Part shown: positions 11,204 through 22,394 of the stretch, one piece after another | Numbering within the stretch: position 1 is the stretch's first letter | Layout: each line of letters starts with the position of its first letter | Assembly: GCF_030272615.1 (NCBI RefSeq) | Contig: NC_081406.1 | Location: 239,436,422-239,496,421 of the forward strand | DNA from: Cryptomeria japonica | Lineage: Eukaryota; Streptophyta; Pinopsida; Cupressales; Cupressaceae | Direction: 5' to 3' | Length of the DNA stretch: 60,000 nucleotides | Notes under the pieces: generated by a model | Told to the model about the DNA's origin: nothing | Databases searched by the model: none | What the model saw: the letters and a program-made list of their open reading frames with translations, nothing else | Made by a program: the position numbers and the translations under genes

Positions 11204-12548
11204 AAATATTATCAGTATTTTTCTTACCATCCAATGATATAGTTCATTTTCCTTTGATCATACATGCTTTGTCATCTCCAAATCTAAGTAGCTCACCATC
11301 AAATTATTGAAAAGACATAAACTTCCCTTTATCTCCAGTCATATGATGTGAACAACTGCTATCAATTACCCATTCATCCTTTTCTTCAATTTTAGCAACA
11401 AGTGCCTTATCTTTAAGTATATTCTCTTCTAGTGTGGGATCATCTTCTTTGATAGCCAAGAACACCCATTCCTTACCATTGTTGAAACCACTAGCAGAGT
11501 CTTCTATCGGCTCATCATCAGAATCAGTAATGCCTTCCTCATCCACTATGTAGCATGATTTGTCTTTGTTTTTCTTGTACTTATACTTGTTCTGATATCT
11601 AGGGTTAGGCTTAAATGATCTTCTAACTCTTTCTTGAAATCTTGAATTCCTTTCAAGACATCTAGATGCAAAATGACCAATCTTATTACATGAAAAATAT
11701 TTGAAAGGTTCTTTTCCTTCGTACTTACTTCCTACTGGTCCTTTAGGTACTCTTCTAACAAATAGTGCTTCAAGTTTCTCAAAGTCATCTTCTTCTCTCT
11801 TCATATCTTCTGATTCCTTTGCATACAAAGATTTCAAGTCTTTCTTATTGGTTGTAGATGTAGATGCATGAAAAGAAGGTTCAAACTTCACAACTCCAGA
11901 AGGTCCAAATTCTTCAAGCTCAAAAGCAGATAGTTTCCCAACCAAAGTATCTCTATTGACAGATGTATTGGCCATTGTTCTTAACTCATTAATAGTAGTA
12001 GCCTTCATTTTGTAAGTCAGTGGTAGGGATCTTGGGACTTAAGAAAATATTTCATCTTCGCTCAGAGTTCCACTACAAGATTGAATTCCCATAACAATCT
12101 CATTTACCCTTTCCATGAATGAAATAATCCTTTCATCTTCTTCCATCTTCAGGTTTTCATATCTCACCCGGTAACCATTAAGTTTAGCAATATTCACTGT
12201 AGGATCGCCTTCATTAAGAGTCTCCAACTTATCACACATAGCCTTTCCAGATGATTTATCTATTAATCCCATTATTTGATGATCAAAAATTGAACACAAG
12301 AGGGCTTGTCTTTCTCTACAATCATTCTCAAGATCCTTGTCAAGGTTTCTTGGAGGAGGATTGCCAGATCCTAGATTATAAGGTGTGAAACCATTCTATG
12401 TGATCTCCCAAATTTCCTGGCCAAGACATCTCAGATGAGTCTCCATCCAAATCTTCCATACTATGTAATTTGTTCCATCAAGCCTCAAAATATCCCTCTA
12501 AAAGATAGCTCTAGAAGAACTAGATGAACTTGAACTGTTAGTCGCCAT
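11204..12548 (-). pseudogene. A1 gag and protease (copia)
   Basis: Gag starts at ATG 12548 with a Ser run (MATNSSSSSSSRAIF), then an in-frame TAG. The capsid part includes the 12299-12039 segment and an ATTINELRTMAN-type segment at about 12000. The zinc knuckle near 11690 reads YFSCNKIGHFASRC, with the first Cys replaced by Tyr. The protease at about 11350 reads WVIDSSCSHHMTGD; the Gly of DSG is Ser. Downstream the frame runs to the G insertion and resumes at 3357. Several stops. Gag packages element RNA and protease cuts the polyprotein. Confidence 0.92.
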
Positions 12549-12587
12549 AGGATCTTCCTCAAGTGGTTAAGCTTTCTATAGAGAGGA

Positions 12588-12604
12588 CCAAAGCCCTGAT
12601 ACCA
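12588..12604 (-). other. A1 primer binding site (initiator tRNA-Met type)
   Basis: The minus strand reads TGGTATCAGGGCTTTGG just inside the LTR. TGGTATCAGAGC is the classic plant copia primer site complementary to initiator tRNA-Met; one base differs here. Confidence 0.9.
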
Positions 12605-12606
12605 AT

Positions 12607-13807
12607 TGTTAGACAGTTCAAATAACTAGAAGACAACTTACAGGGGGGGTGAATCAGTTGTCTCAGATTACTAGAACCATTAGCAATTTAAACTTTGATA
12701 CCAGAACCCAAAATATTAATACTGAAATATCCGTTAAACCAATTAAGCATAAACAATAATCACATAATAAATACCATCCACATGACATAAAGATTTGTAC
12801 GTGGAAAACCTGGTAAAGGGAAAAACCACAATGGGAAGCCTACACACATTCAGATAATACTTCTACATTAAGTATGTGAATTACAATTGAGGGGCCTACA
12901 CTTGTAGGAAGGCCAACAACCTAGAGCACACTGCTTATCACAAAAGAACCCTCACTGACTACATAGAAATCTAAACTACAATCCAGAGAAGTGTTGAACT
13001 GCAAAAGATAACATCTCCTATGCCTGAGTATAGTTTCGGTTAAGATCAATACTAGAGGACTAAGTCCTCTTACATACACCTAATTCGATCTTCCAATGAT
13101 CGACCAACTCCTCTACCTGAATGATATTACATTATTCACACATTACATTCGTTGAACATGACCTCTAACAATAACCATGATGATCTACAATGAGATCTTA
13201 CATCTATATATATAAACCCTCAACCATAAACAATTAGGTCGGCCACCAAATAATAAACCATGTCGGCCTTACACAAGACAAATAATATCCAAAACATAAA
13301 ACATCCTAGAAATACATCAAGAGGTCTAATCCGTACGTTACATAAAAGCTGGTCCATAACCTAGATAAATCAAGACCCAATATAGGTCCACACGCTTCAA
13401 TAATGATCTCCATCCACCAAGTCTCAAACATGATCACCAACAACATCTTGGAAATCCTCTAGAAGCGGCACCAACACCACTTATGCAATTCATCAAATAT
13501 CTACATAAAAAGCTCTATTGGTGAAATCGTCACTTGAACCAGAAACCAAGCTTCCAAGAAAATAGGATAGCATCTGATAACCAGACCAAAACCAATAGAT
13601 GAAATATGAGCATGAGTATCATGAACAAGCCAATTCCATCAAAAAACTATACCAGAGCCTACTGGATCATGCTAGATCCAAATCAACCAGAAACCACTCA
13701 ACCTACTGGGACTAGAAGGGTGTTGATAAAACATCCAAATAGGTAGTGTTGGCATCAATGATAAAACATCAATGCAAGACATAATCAATTCCACCAAATG
13801 GCAAACA
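12607..13807 (-). repeat. A1 5' LTR (1201 bp)
   Basis: On the plus strand it starts TGTTAGACAG next to the primer site and ends AATGGCAAACA. The right end matches positions 1-130. On the minus strand a TATATATA run near 13205 is a likely TATA box. A palindrome CCTACA-CT-TGTAGG lies at 12895-12908, and the shared copia block (GTGGAAAACC...GGGAAAAACCAC on the plus strand) at about 12797-12830. Confidence 0.93.
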
Positions 13808-15857
13808 GAACCCTATAAAGGTATGTAGGCATTACATATCCTTTCCATTTCCTATTTTGTCTCTTCACGACTCTTAATCAAATCAGTATAGAAAAATGAA
13901 ATGTTAGATGTATAGGCTAGTATCCTCCTTCTAGTTTCAATATAAGCCTTCAAAATATCTTTATTCAGGGATAAAGCAGTCTTCCCTAAATAAACATCTT
14001 TCATTATTTACTCTCCTCTCTTCTTTCTATGATTCTTCTCAGCTAAATTCTAAGCAGCTTCTTCAAGATACTTCAGTTGGTCAGAAGCATCAACAACCAA
14101 CTAGCCAAGCTTGCTGATAGGAGTTGACAAATTTCCAATGTTAGTCTCTAGTGGAAGACTTGACAGAATCTCAATGACAGTTTGAATTGTTTATGCTTCC
14201 TTCCTCTACTCTTTCAATCTTTTCTTTTGATCTCTAGATTGCATCAGTGTTGCAATCTCCATGAGTTCAGATGCACTCATATTATCTACATCTATAGACC
14301 CTTTGATGCCTATTGAGTCATCCTCGTCATCAATTTGCTACTATATGTTTTCTTTTTCCTTTTCATTTGTTTTCTCTGCTATCTTCTCCTCTATTTTCTC
14401 TTTCACTTCCTCCTTTTTTGGTTTAGTTTCCTTCTCTTCAACCTCTTTCTTAGGCTTCTCTTTCTCTATTTCTACCTTTGTTTGTTTCTCTTGTTAGTCT
14501 ATTGTAACCAATGGTTGACAGATTTGCCACTTGGTTTTCTTTTTCAGGTGGCGGTTGAATATCCACACTGGGTTGAATTACTAGTGCTTCAACTACTTGT
14601 GTAATAGTAATGACTGGTGGCTATAAAGGTTCCATAACTGGTTCAATGATATTGCCAGTTGTATCAATAATGTCATTGAATTTCATCAATGTCATCTACA
14701 AAGATAACCGATAGAGAAGTATTGTCATCCTTATGCTTAGTAGGATAGACAATATCTAGTGGAATAATCTCTTCTCCATCTAGCTCTAGTTGATCTCTAG
14801 TCTTTGTTTGGTCATCATTATGAGACTTCATTTTCTCATGCATCCTTTGAATATTTATATCTATTTGATGAGTTTCAACTTCAACAGATTAAACCTTTCC
14901 ATTTAATAACTTCAATCTTCTTGCCTTAGAATGAAACTATCCTTTGAAATTATCAAGCAATGCTAATAATTTATCTCTAGATAATTCAAGAAAATATTGA
15001 ACGAAAATAGTATCAATAATTTCTTGATCTTGGTCAGCAACCATTTTCCACTTATTTGGAAGAATAGAATACAAAGAATCAGAAATATCCTTTTCAATAT
15101 CCTGAGACAACCGATTGTATTGACACAAGTAGTTGATTACCTCATAAACAATTTGTTGCTTCTATTCATCATTAAATGAATCATAACATTCTTTCACATT
15201 ATCAAACCTATTTCTCCCTAATATTTTCAATGTCTTCTCAAAATCAGTCATAGGCTTGTAAGATAAAACATTAATAAGAATACTTGGCTTTGAAACTTCT
15301 TCTATTGGTTTAGATTTATTACCAGTTGCTTTCATCTTCTTTGGTTCCTCTTTAGTGTCGGCATCCTCATATTCTACTTGAAGAATAAGTTGCCTACCTC
15401 TCTTCTTCATTATAGTCTACTTCTTAGCATATACTTTGGGTGTCAGTTCCTCTTTGACTTGAACACTTCTTGTCACCCTTGTAATAGTAGTCATTGAAGG
15501 TACTTGCTCAACTTTCTTCTTCTTCTCTTTCGCAGTACTGGGTTCAGTAGGTGCATTTATTTCCTCGTAAGTTCCTAGTCTTTTCTTCTTCTTATCCTTG
15601 GGAGATGCCAAAAGGTTGTTGGCATATCTGATTAATAAGTCATAGTTGATTTCATAACTCATTTCTTCCATTTCATCTTCCCTAGGTTCTACGACCTCCA
15701 GAAGACAAAAGTTTGTGGTAACTGTAAAATAGATGTCTTTTGCAAAGTGTTTCACCATATCTTTAGGTAGCCTCAATCTCATGCTCATCTTCTTTTGGAA
15801 CTCATTAAAATACCTATTTACAATAGAAGAAAATGTGTTCTTGACAACCTTAATGTT
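13808..15857 (-). pseudogene. F ORF2, C-terminal part (unrecognised retroelement protein)
   Basis: Continues ORF2 leftward from the A2 insertion. Recognisable in order: YFNEFQKKMSMRLRLPKDMV (about 15800), EEMSYEINYDLLIRYANNLL (about 15650), a Lys-rich linker, EEPKKMKATG (about 15330), LGRNRFDNVKECYDSFNDE (about 15200), YNRLSQDIEKDISDSLY (about 15110) and, at the left end near 13990, ALSLNK then YIETRRRILAYTSNISFFY. Each has a counterpart in B ORF2 (37137-39330). The left end is cut by A1. Multiple stops and frame changes. The function is unknown; the middle is charged and low-complexity, the C-terminus helical. Confidence 0.8.
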
Positions 15858-15863
15858 GTTCTT
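15858..15863. repeat. Target site duplication of A2, left copy (GTTCTT)
   Basis: GTTCTT precedes the LTR and recurs at 22389-22394 after the right LTR. Copia duplications are normally 5 bp, so the sixth base may be chance. Confidence 0.8.
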
Positions 15864-17371
15864 TATTGGCAATATTACATTATAATAGACAATGAAAGAT
15901 TGTTGACATTTCAATAAGGATATTGAGAAGGTTGTTGATGATTATGGACATAACTGATTAAAGATGTTTTACTATATTGATATTATTATTTTGTCATTGA
16001 TGTCAAGAAATTGATTTTCTAATTCAGTATGATGTTGCCATATCTTGAGAAGTATGATATGAAGATTATACAGAAGTCGGTGAAAGACACAAGAAAGAAT
16101 ATGATGAATACGGGGATAAGTTATTCAATGGGAAACTACTACCAAGTCAGACAATGATGAGAGCATGATGTTTTAGATTTTTTTAACATCATACATATGT
16201 TGTAAAATGTAATGGTTAATACTACACTATGTTACCGAGAAAAGAACCTAGTTAGTAAACCCTAAGGTTATCGCTATCGGTTAATGAAGGCAGAATGTCT
16301 ACCAAGTGAAGTTTAGTATTTACCGAGTTACAACTAAGCTATAACAAAATGCATTAAATGTTTTACATGTGATATTTAATGAAGGACACTGATGAGATGG
16401 AGGGAATTAAATGATTGGTGAGCCATGTATGAAGATTGTTAAAGAATCTATGGTAAAGAAAGATTGGTAGGAAGATCTATAGCTCAGATTGAACCACAAT
16501 ACCCTTACACAAGTTCCAAGGTGAAAATGCAAGTTCCAAGGCAAGGTAAAATGTTTTCAAATCAAAGAATACATTGAACCTGGACAAGATTGAAGATCTA
16601 ATGACTATGATTGATCATGAGAAATGTGATCATGAGATTAAGTGGTTAGAAGATTGTTTATAAATAGGAAACTATTGATAAACAATGTATGTGGGCAAGT
16701 GTATGCACAGGGATGCTACATAGTGATTACCGAGCATAGAAGCTAGAAGACTTGTTAGAATAACAAAGTATAGAGCCCAGTAGAGGGACAAGATAAGTCC
16801 TATGAATTGATTGTATTAAACAAATAAGAATCTGCTTTAGCATTTTTAGATGTGAAGTTGCAGACATATCTTTATTACTGTTATTTTGAGAAGTAGCAGA
16901 AAATCTCTTAACCGAGTGGACTTAACAGTCTTATATGTAAATCCTCTAGCAAGGTGACATTCTTATTGAGTGTATACAATCCTTTAACAAGGTCACTTCT
17001 AGCAAAGTGAAGATCTTAACAGATCTGAGGGAAATCCCTTAACTGGGTCACATCTAGCAATATGTTTGTAATCTTTAATAGGATTTGCTTTTAACCGAGC
17101 ATACTCTAGAAGAGTATATTTCTTAGTGGGTCCGAAATCCCATAGTGGTTTTTCCCTATTTGGGTTTCCACGTTAAATCTAGTGTTATGAGGTTTATATT
17201 GTTCATATGCTTTTGAGTTTGCATGTTTGACGGTTTTGGTTATATGACTGATATATATGTTACCGAGGTTGAATCTGATGTTTTTATGGATGATTAAGTT
17301 TGTATGATTCACCCCCCCTCTCATCTTGTTGGCTATTGGATCTGTACTTATATTAAGTATCAGAACTATCA
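15864..17371 (+). repeat. A2 5' LTR (about 1508 bp)
   Basis: It starts TATTGGCAATATTAC (the 3' copy starts TGTTGGC) and ends AGAACTATCA just before the primer site. It has a TATA box at 16659, a run of degenerate repeats at about 16895-17110, the block GTGGTTTTTCCC..GGGTTTCCACG at 17147-17173 and TTCACCCCCCCTCTCA near 17308. Confidence 0.93.
16659..16666 (+). promoter_or_regulatory. A2 LTR TATA box (TATAAATA)
   Basis: TTTATAAATAGG lies about 800 bp into the LTR. It is also present in the A2 3' LTR (near 21690) and as TATAAATAAGG in both D LTRs (42607, 55026). Confidence 0.7.
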
Positions 17372-17373
17372 AT

Positions 17374-17390
17374 TGGTATTAGAGCTTTGG
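17374..17390 (+). other. A2 primer binding site
   Basis: TGGTATTAGAGCTTTGG follows the LTR by two bases. It is the initiator tRNA-Met site with one change from TGGTATCAGAGC. Confidence 0.9.
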
Positions 17391-17435
17391 ACTCCGAAAG
17401 GAAAGTTTAAAGGCACTTGAGTTAAAGATCCAAAG

Positions 17436-18360
17436 ATGTATAAGAGGGATGAACCGAAGCTGAATAGTCAAGTTTCTCTGCATGGTAGAAAAGGATGAAG
17501 CTACATCTATCAAGAGTTGGAGAATATGTTGTCTATTATTTGAAGAACGATTTTGTCACACCGAGCACCTATCCATTGACTATGGAAGAGATAAAGGTGA
17601 AGCAAAAATATATTCAAGAAATGATTGAAATAACATCTGCATTGACTGACTCAGAGTTCAATGATCTAGAAGGCTACAATGATGCAAAGGCAATGTGGGA
17701 TAAGCTCATATCAGTATATGGAGGAGATGAACATGTACAAAGAGAAAAAGTAGATAGTTTAAGAGGACAACTTGAATCTATGAGGATGAATGAAGGTGAG
17801 AACATAACCCAGTACAATACAAGACTAAAGGAGATTGTAAATCAAATCAAAGGAGCAGGAGGAACTATTGAAGAAAAGGATGTAACAAGTAAGTTGTTAA
17901 GAACCCTTCTACCTGCCTATGCAATCCAAGTCTCTGCAATCAATGAATTGAGGTCTGTACCCATATGCCAGTTTCTTTGGATGCTACTATTGGTAAGCTA
18001 CATGCATTTGAGTTAAGTAATTTTGATAATAGTGGATCTTTGATAAATAAAGTTGAATTTGCATTTAGTTCTTTTCATCTGAATGAATCTAATGATTACA
18101 ATGAAAGAAAGTATAAGTACTCTGAAGGATATCACAGCGGAGCAAGTGAAATATTTCAGAAGAACATGGAAGAAGTACACAAACTGTATGAAGAAATCAG
18201 AAAGCAAGAAGAGTTTGAAGCACTATTGGCCAAAAGGTTACCGAGAGGCAAACGTAAGTATAAAGGAAAACTACCTTTGAAATGTTTCAATTGTGATAAG
18301 ATTGGACATATGGCTTCTAACTATCCTGAAAAATTTTTTACTAAAAAGAGAGATTACTGA
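17436..18360 (+). pseudogene. A2 gag (copia), two frameshifts
   Basis: Starts at ATG 17436 (MYKRDEPKLN), as in D at 43355. A one-base loss near 17470-17480 shifts the frame; the rest reads from 17495. The capsid core (LMEIK-like TMEEIKVKQKYIQEM; EFNDLEGYNDAKAMWDKL; LRTLLPAYAIQV) runs to about 17955. A second frame change there leads to the LDATIGKLHAFELSNF segment. The knuckle near 18280 is CFNCDKIGHMASNY, with the last Cys changed to Tyr. Stop at 18358. Gag would coat the RNA in the particle. Confidence 0.9.
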
Positions 18361-19145
18361 GATGACAGATAGAAAGATAACCATTACAGAGGACACCGAG
18401 ACTTCAGAAGAAGAGATAAAAAGACATGCTTAATAGCTGATGAGGAATCTAATGATGATAAATCAAATGAGACTGATATAGAGGAAGTTGTTTATGTGGC
18501 TATCAAGGATGGATCAGATGAAGAAAGGTATGAAGAAAAAGCCCTAATATCTCACATAAACACTAATGATTCTTGGATTATAGATAGTGGATGCTCACAT
18601 CATATGACAGGAGATAAACAGAAGTTGGTTATGTTAGAAGATTATGATGGAGGCTATGTTAGATTTGGTAATGATGCACCATGTCCAGTAAGAGGTAAAG
18701 GATCCATAACACTTCTTGATAATGCAAGATGCAATGATGTTTATTGGGTTGAAGGTTTGAAATACAATTTGTTGAGTGTAGCACAACTAAACAACATAGG
18801 TTACTGAATAGAATTTCAAAAAGGAATTATCAAAGTTCATGACAAGAATGGAAAGTTAGCTGCTACTGGGACAAAAACAAAAGGTAATACATTTCACCTT
18901 GACTCAACTCACAATAAGTGTTTGTATGCAAAGATTGATGATACCTGGTTATGGCATAAAAGGTTTTGTCATGCTAATTTTGATAATCTAATCAAAATAA
19001 GTAAGAAGCACTGAGTAAGAGGTCTACCGAGTCTTGAAAAACCTGAGAATGCTATGTGTTGAGGATGCCAGATGGGTAAGATGACAAGATCAAGCTTTAC
19101 AAGTAAGTCCTACACTTCTAAGGGAATTTTAGATCTTGTGCACCT
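18361..19145 (+). pseudogene. A2 protease and integrase N-terminus (copia), truncated
   Basis: The protease segment keeps an intact active site at about 18570 (WIIDSGCSHHMTGD) and ends with KYNLLSVAQLNN. The integrase zinc-binding region follows (DTWLWHKRFCHANF at about 18950; C*GCQMGK at about 19065, one residue replaced by a stop). At 19140, right after LDLVH, where THTDLCGP-type sequence should continue into the catalytic core, the sequence jumps to RT. There are three stop codons. No DDE core, so integration in cis is impossible. Confidence 0.9.
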
Positions 19146-20415
19146 GTTGCTAGACTTGAAGGAGTAAGAACATTGTTGGCATATGATACTTTCAAGAACT
19201 TCAAGGTATATCAAATGGATGTCAAATCTTCTTTTCTGAATGGAATATTAGAAGAAGAAGTTTTCATTGAACAACCTAAAGGATTTGCTAAAGACAATAG
19301 TAAAGATCAAGTATGTAAATTGAACAAAGCTTTATATGGTTTGAAACAAGCACCTAGAGCATGGTATGAGAGATTGTACTCTTATTTGATTAAGATTGGT
19401 TTTATAAGGACAAGTGAGAACAACAACATGTACATGAAGAATGATGAAAATGGAATACTAATCTCAGCCATATTTGTTGATGATATTATATTTTGTGGAA
19501 ATGACTCTTTATGCAAGAAATTTGGAAATGAAATGAGCAAAGAATTTGAGATGTCATTAATCAGTGAGATAAAGTATTTTATAGGTTTACAGATACTGCG
19601 AATGAAAAATGAGATTTTCATTACTCAATCCAAGTACATAAAGGAAATCTTGAAGAAATTTGGAATGAAGGATTCAAAACCAGTAAGTACTCCTATGACT
19701 ACCAACTGTAAACTATCAAATAATGATGAATCTGCATCTGTTGATGAGACACTTTACTGATCTATGATTGGAAAGTTGCAATATGCTGTTCACAGCAGGC
19801 CAGATATAGCACATGCAGTAGGTATTGTTGCAAGATTTTCTACAGATCCTAAGGAAACACACATGATGGCAATCAAAAGAATTTTTAGATACTTAAAAGG
19901 CAGTAAAGATTATGGCTTAGTATATCAGAAAGGAAATGATTTTGATTTAAAAGTTTATACTGATGCTAATTGGGCAAGCAACATTGATGATAGGAAAAGC
20001 ACAAGTGGAGGAGCTTTCTTCTTAGGAGAAAGACTAGTGAGTTGGCTTAGCAAGAAACAAGGATGTGTTTCTCAGTCAACAACCGAAGCTGAAAATGTTG
20101 CTGCAACACTGAATTGCACCAACATTGCATGGATCAAACAACTATTGGAAGGTATAAAATGAGAAAGTTACCAAGCTAGTAACTATATTCTGTGACAATA
20201 CTAGTGCCATTAATATTTCAAAGAATCCTATTATGCACTCTAAGACAAAGCACATATCTATCAAATATCATTATCTTAGAGAAGAAGCTCAAGAGAAGAA
20301 AGTGGTGTTGGAATATGTTAGCACAAAGGAGCAAATAGGAGATATCTTCACCAAGCCACTACCAAAGGACACTTTTGAATATCTCAGAAGTAAGTTAGGG
20401 GTCCTACCACTGACT
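19146..20415 (+). pseudogene. A2 reverse transcriptase (N-terminally deleted) and RNase H
   Basis: Begins inside RT with a PVARLEGV-type segment. It then has VYQMDVKSSFLNG, ALYGLKQAPRAWY, the catalytic box FVDDIIF (about 19485) and KYFIGLQI. A TGA at about 19758 sits between DETLY and SMIGKLQ, at exactly the position of a TGA in D. RNase H has YTDANWA (about 19965) and TTEAENV (Tyr lost), then a TGA at 20160 and frame damage before KTKHISIKYHYL (about 20245). It ends near LGVLPL. RT and RNase H make cDNA; this copy lacks the first part of the RT fingers/palm. Confidence 0.92.
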
Positions 20416-20858
20416 GAGTTTGGTGAAAGCATCAATCTGATGACTCTATTGAATATCTTTTGGGGAGTTGATGCTGGCATTATACACTTTAGAATGTTTT
20501 CTAAAAGTGTACTGGAATTAATAATACAAAGAATGTTACAGGAAATAGGAATTGAAGACAAATGCTCTAACCGAGACTTAGTTGATACACAACAACAGGA
20601 AATAACTTCTTACAGAAAGAAATTATGTTTTAGTTCTTTTCTTTTTGGCATTGTTGTCAAAGGGGGAGAAGACCTACCAAAGGGGGAGAAGACCTGAGAA
20701 GACTAATATATGGGAGAAGATTGAGAGAAGACTACAAATTGAAATAAAGACTGAAAACAGAAGAGAAGTCTAATGTATGGGGGAGAGCATTTCAAGCATT
20801 TCAGAATCATAGCAATCCGAATCTTTTAAAGGTCAAATCAATTGGTTTTGCCATCAAT
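20416..20858 (+). other. A2 3' non-coding region with duplicated accessory polypurine tract
   Basis: Non-coding. At 20656-20696 the string CAAAGGGGGAGAAGACCT occurs twice in tandem. It resembles the true PPT but lies about 190 bp upstream. Confidence 0.75.
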
Positions 20859-20873
20859 GCCAAAGGGGGAGAT
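20859..20873 (+). other. A2 polypurine tract
   Basis: GCCAAAGGGGGAGAT directly precedes the 3' LTR start TGTTGGC. Confidence 0.93.
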
Positions 20874-22388
20874 TGTTGGCAATATTAGATTATAACAGAC
20901 AATGAAAGATTGTTGACATTTCAATAAGGATATTGAGAAGGTTGTTGATGATTATAGACATAACTGATTAAAGATGTTTTACTATCTTGATATTATTATT
21001 TTGTCATTGATGTCAAGAAATTGATTTTCTAATTCAGTATGATGTTGCCATATCTTGAGAAGTATGATATGAAGATTATAAAGAAGTTGGTGAAAGACAC
21101 AGGAAAGAATATGATGAATAAGGGGATAAGTTATTCAATGGACAACTACTACCGAGTTAGACAATGATGAGATCATGATGTTTTAGATTGTTTTAACATC
21201 ATACATATGTTGTAAAATGTAACGGTTAATACTACACTATGTTACTGAGCAAAGAACCTAGTCGGTAAACCCTAAGGAACCTAGTCAGTAAACCCTAAGG
21301 TTATCGCTATCGTTTAATGAAGGCAGAATGTCTACCAAGTGAAGTTTAGTATTTACCGAGTTACAACCGAACTATAACATAATGCATTAAATGTTTTACA
21401 TATGATATTTAATGAAGGAAGCTAATGAGCTGGAGTGAATTAAATGATTTGTGAGCCGTGTATGAAGATTGTTAAAGAATCTATGGTAAAGAAAGATCGT
21501 CAGGAAGATCTCAGCTCAGATTGAACCGCAATAGCCTTACACAAGTTCCAAGGTGAAAATGCAAGTTCCAAGGTGGGGTAAAACATTTTCAGATCGAAGA
21601 ATACATTGAACCTAGACAAGATTGAAGATCTGATGGCTATGATTGATCATGGGAAATGTGATCAATGAGATTAAGCGGTTTGAAGATTGTTTATAAATAG
21701 GAAACTATTGATAAACAATGTATGCGGGCAAGTGTATGCATAGGGATGCTACATAGTGATTACTGAGCATAGAAGCTTGAAGACCTATTAGAATAATAGA
21801 GTATAGAGCCTAGCAGAGGGACAAGATAAGTCCTATGAATTGATTGTATTGAACAAATAAGAATTTGCTTTAGCATTTTTAGATGTGAAGTTGCAGACAT
21901 ATCTTTATTACTGTTATTTTGAGAAGTAGCAGAAAATCTCTTAACCGAGTGGACTTAACAGTCTTATATGTAAATCCTCTAGCAAGGTGACATTCTTATT
22001 GAGTATCTTAAATCCTTTAAAAAGGTCACTTCTAACAAAGTGAAGATCTTAATAGATCTGAGGGAAATCCCTTAACCGGGTCACATCTAGCAATGTGTTT
22101 GTAATCTTTAATAGGATTTGCTTTTAACCGAGCATAATCTAGAAGAGTATATTTCTTAGTGGGTCCAAAATTCCACAGTGGTTTTTCCCTATCTGGGTTT
22201 CCACATTAAATCTGGTGTTATGAGGTTTATATTGTTCATATGCTTTTGAGTTTTGGTTATATGACTGATATATATGTTACCGAGGTTGAATCTGATGTTT
22301 TTATGGATGATTAAGTTTGTATGATTCACCCCCCCTCTCATCTTGTTGGCTATTGGATCTATACTTATATTAAGTATCAAAACTATTA
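20874..22388 (+). repeat. A2 3' LTR (about 1515 bp)
   Basis: It starts TGTTGGCAATATTAG, ends AAAACTATTA and is followed by GTTCTT. It aligns with 15864-17371. A short extra duplication (GGAACCTAGTC..GTAAACCCTAAG at about 21255-21300) is present only in this copy. Confidence 0.94.
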
Positions 22389-22394
22389 GTTCTT

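Larger units (their letters stand above)
1..13807 (-). mobile_element. Element A1: Ty1/copia retrotransposon, decayed, split by gypsy element G
   Basis: The element reads leftward from its 5' LTR at 12607-13807: primer site, gag-PR (12548-11204), then integrase, RT and RNase H (3357-484), PPT (146-131) and a partial 3' LTR (130-1). The piece 3363-11198 is inserted G. The order gag-PR-IN-RT-RH is that of Ty1/copia. A1 sits in the C-terminal half of F's ORF2: the base after its LTR (13808) resumes ORF2 homology. The right-hand 5-bp flank is GAACC; its partner is outside the window. Many in-frame stops make it non-functional. Confidence 0.93.
15864..22388 (+). mobile_element. Element A2: Ty1/copia retrotransposon with integrase-RT deletion
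   Basis: The element has 5' and 3' LTRs of about 1.51 kb, primer site, gag-PR, a truncated integrase, RT and RNase H, PPT and flanking GTTCTT. It belongs to the same family as D (41802-55707), whose LTRs and polyprotein are closely similar. About 1.2 kb between the integrase N-terminus and the middle of RT is missing compared with D. Inserted in F ORF2 in the opposite orientation. Confidence 0.95.

Noticed and set aside
14261-14604. Plus-strand open frames rich in Ser/Phe/Leu
   Set aside because: They are antisense to the Lys/Glu-rich linker of F ORF2 on the minus strand; the composition is the complement of that linker.
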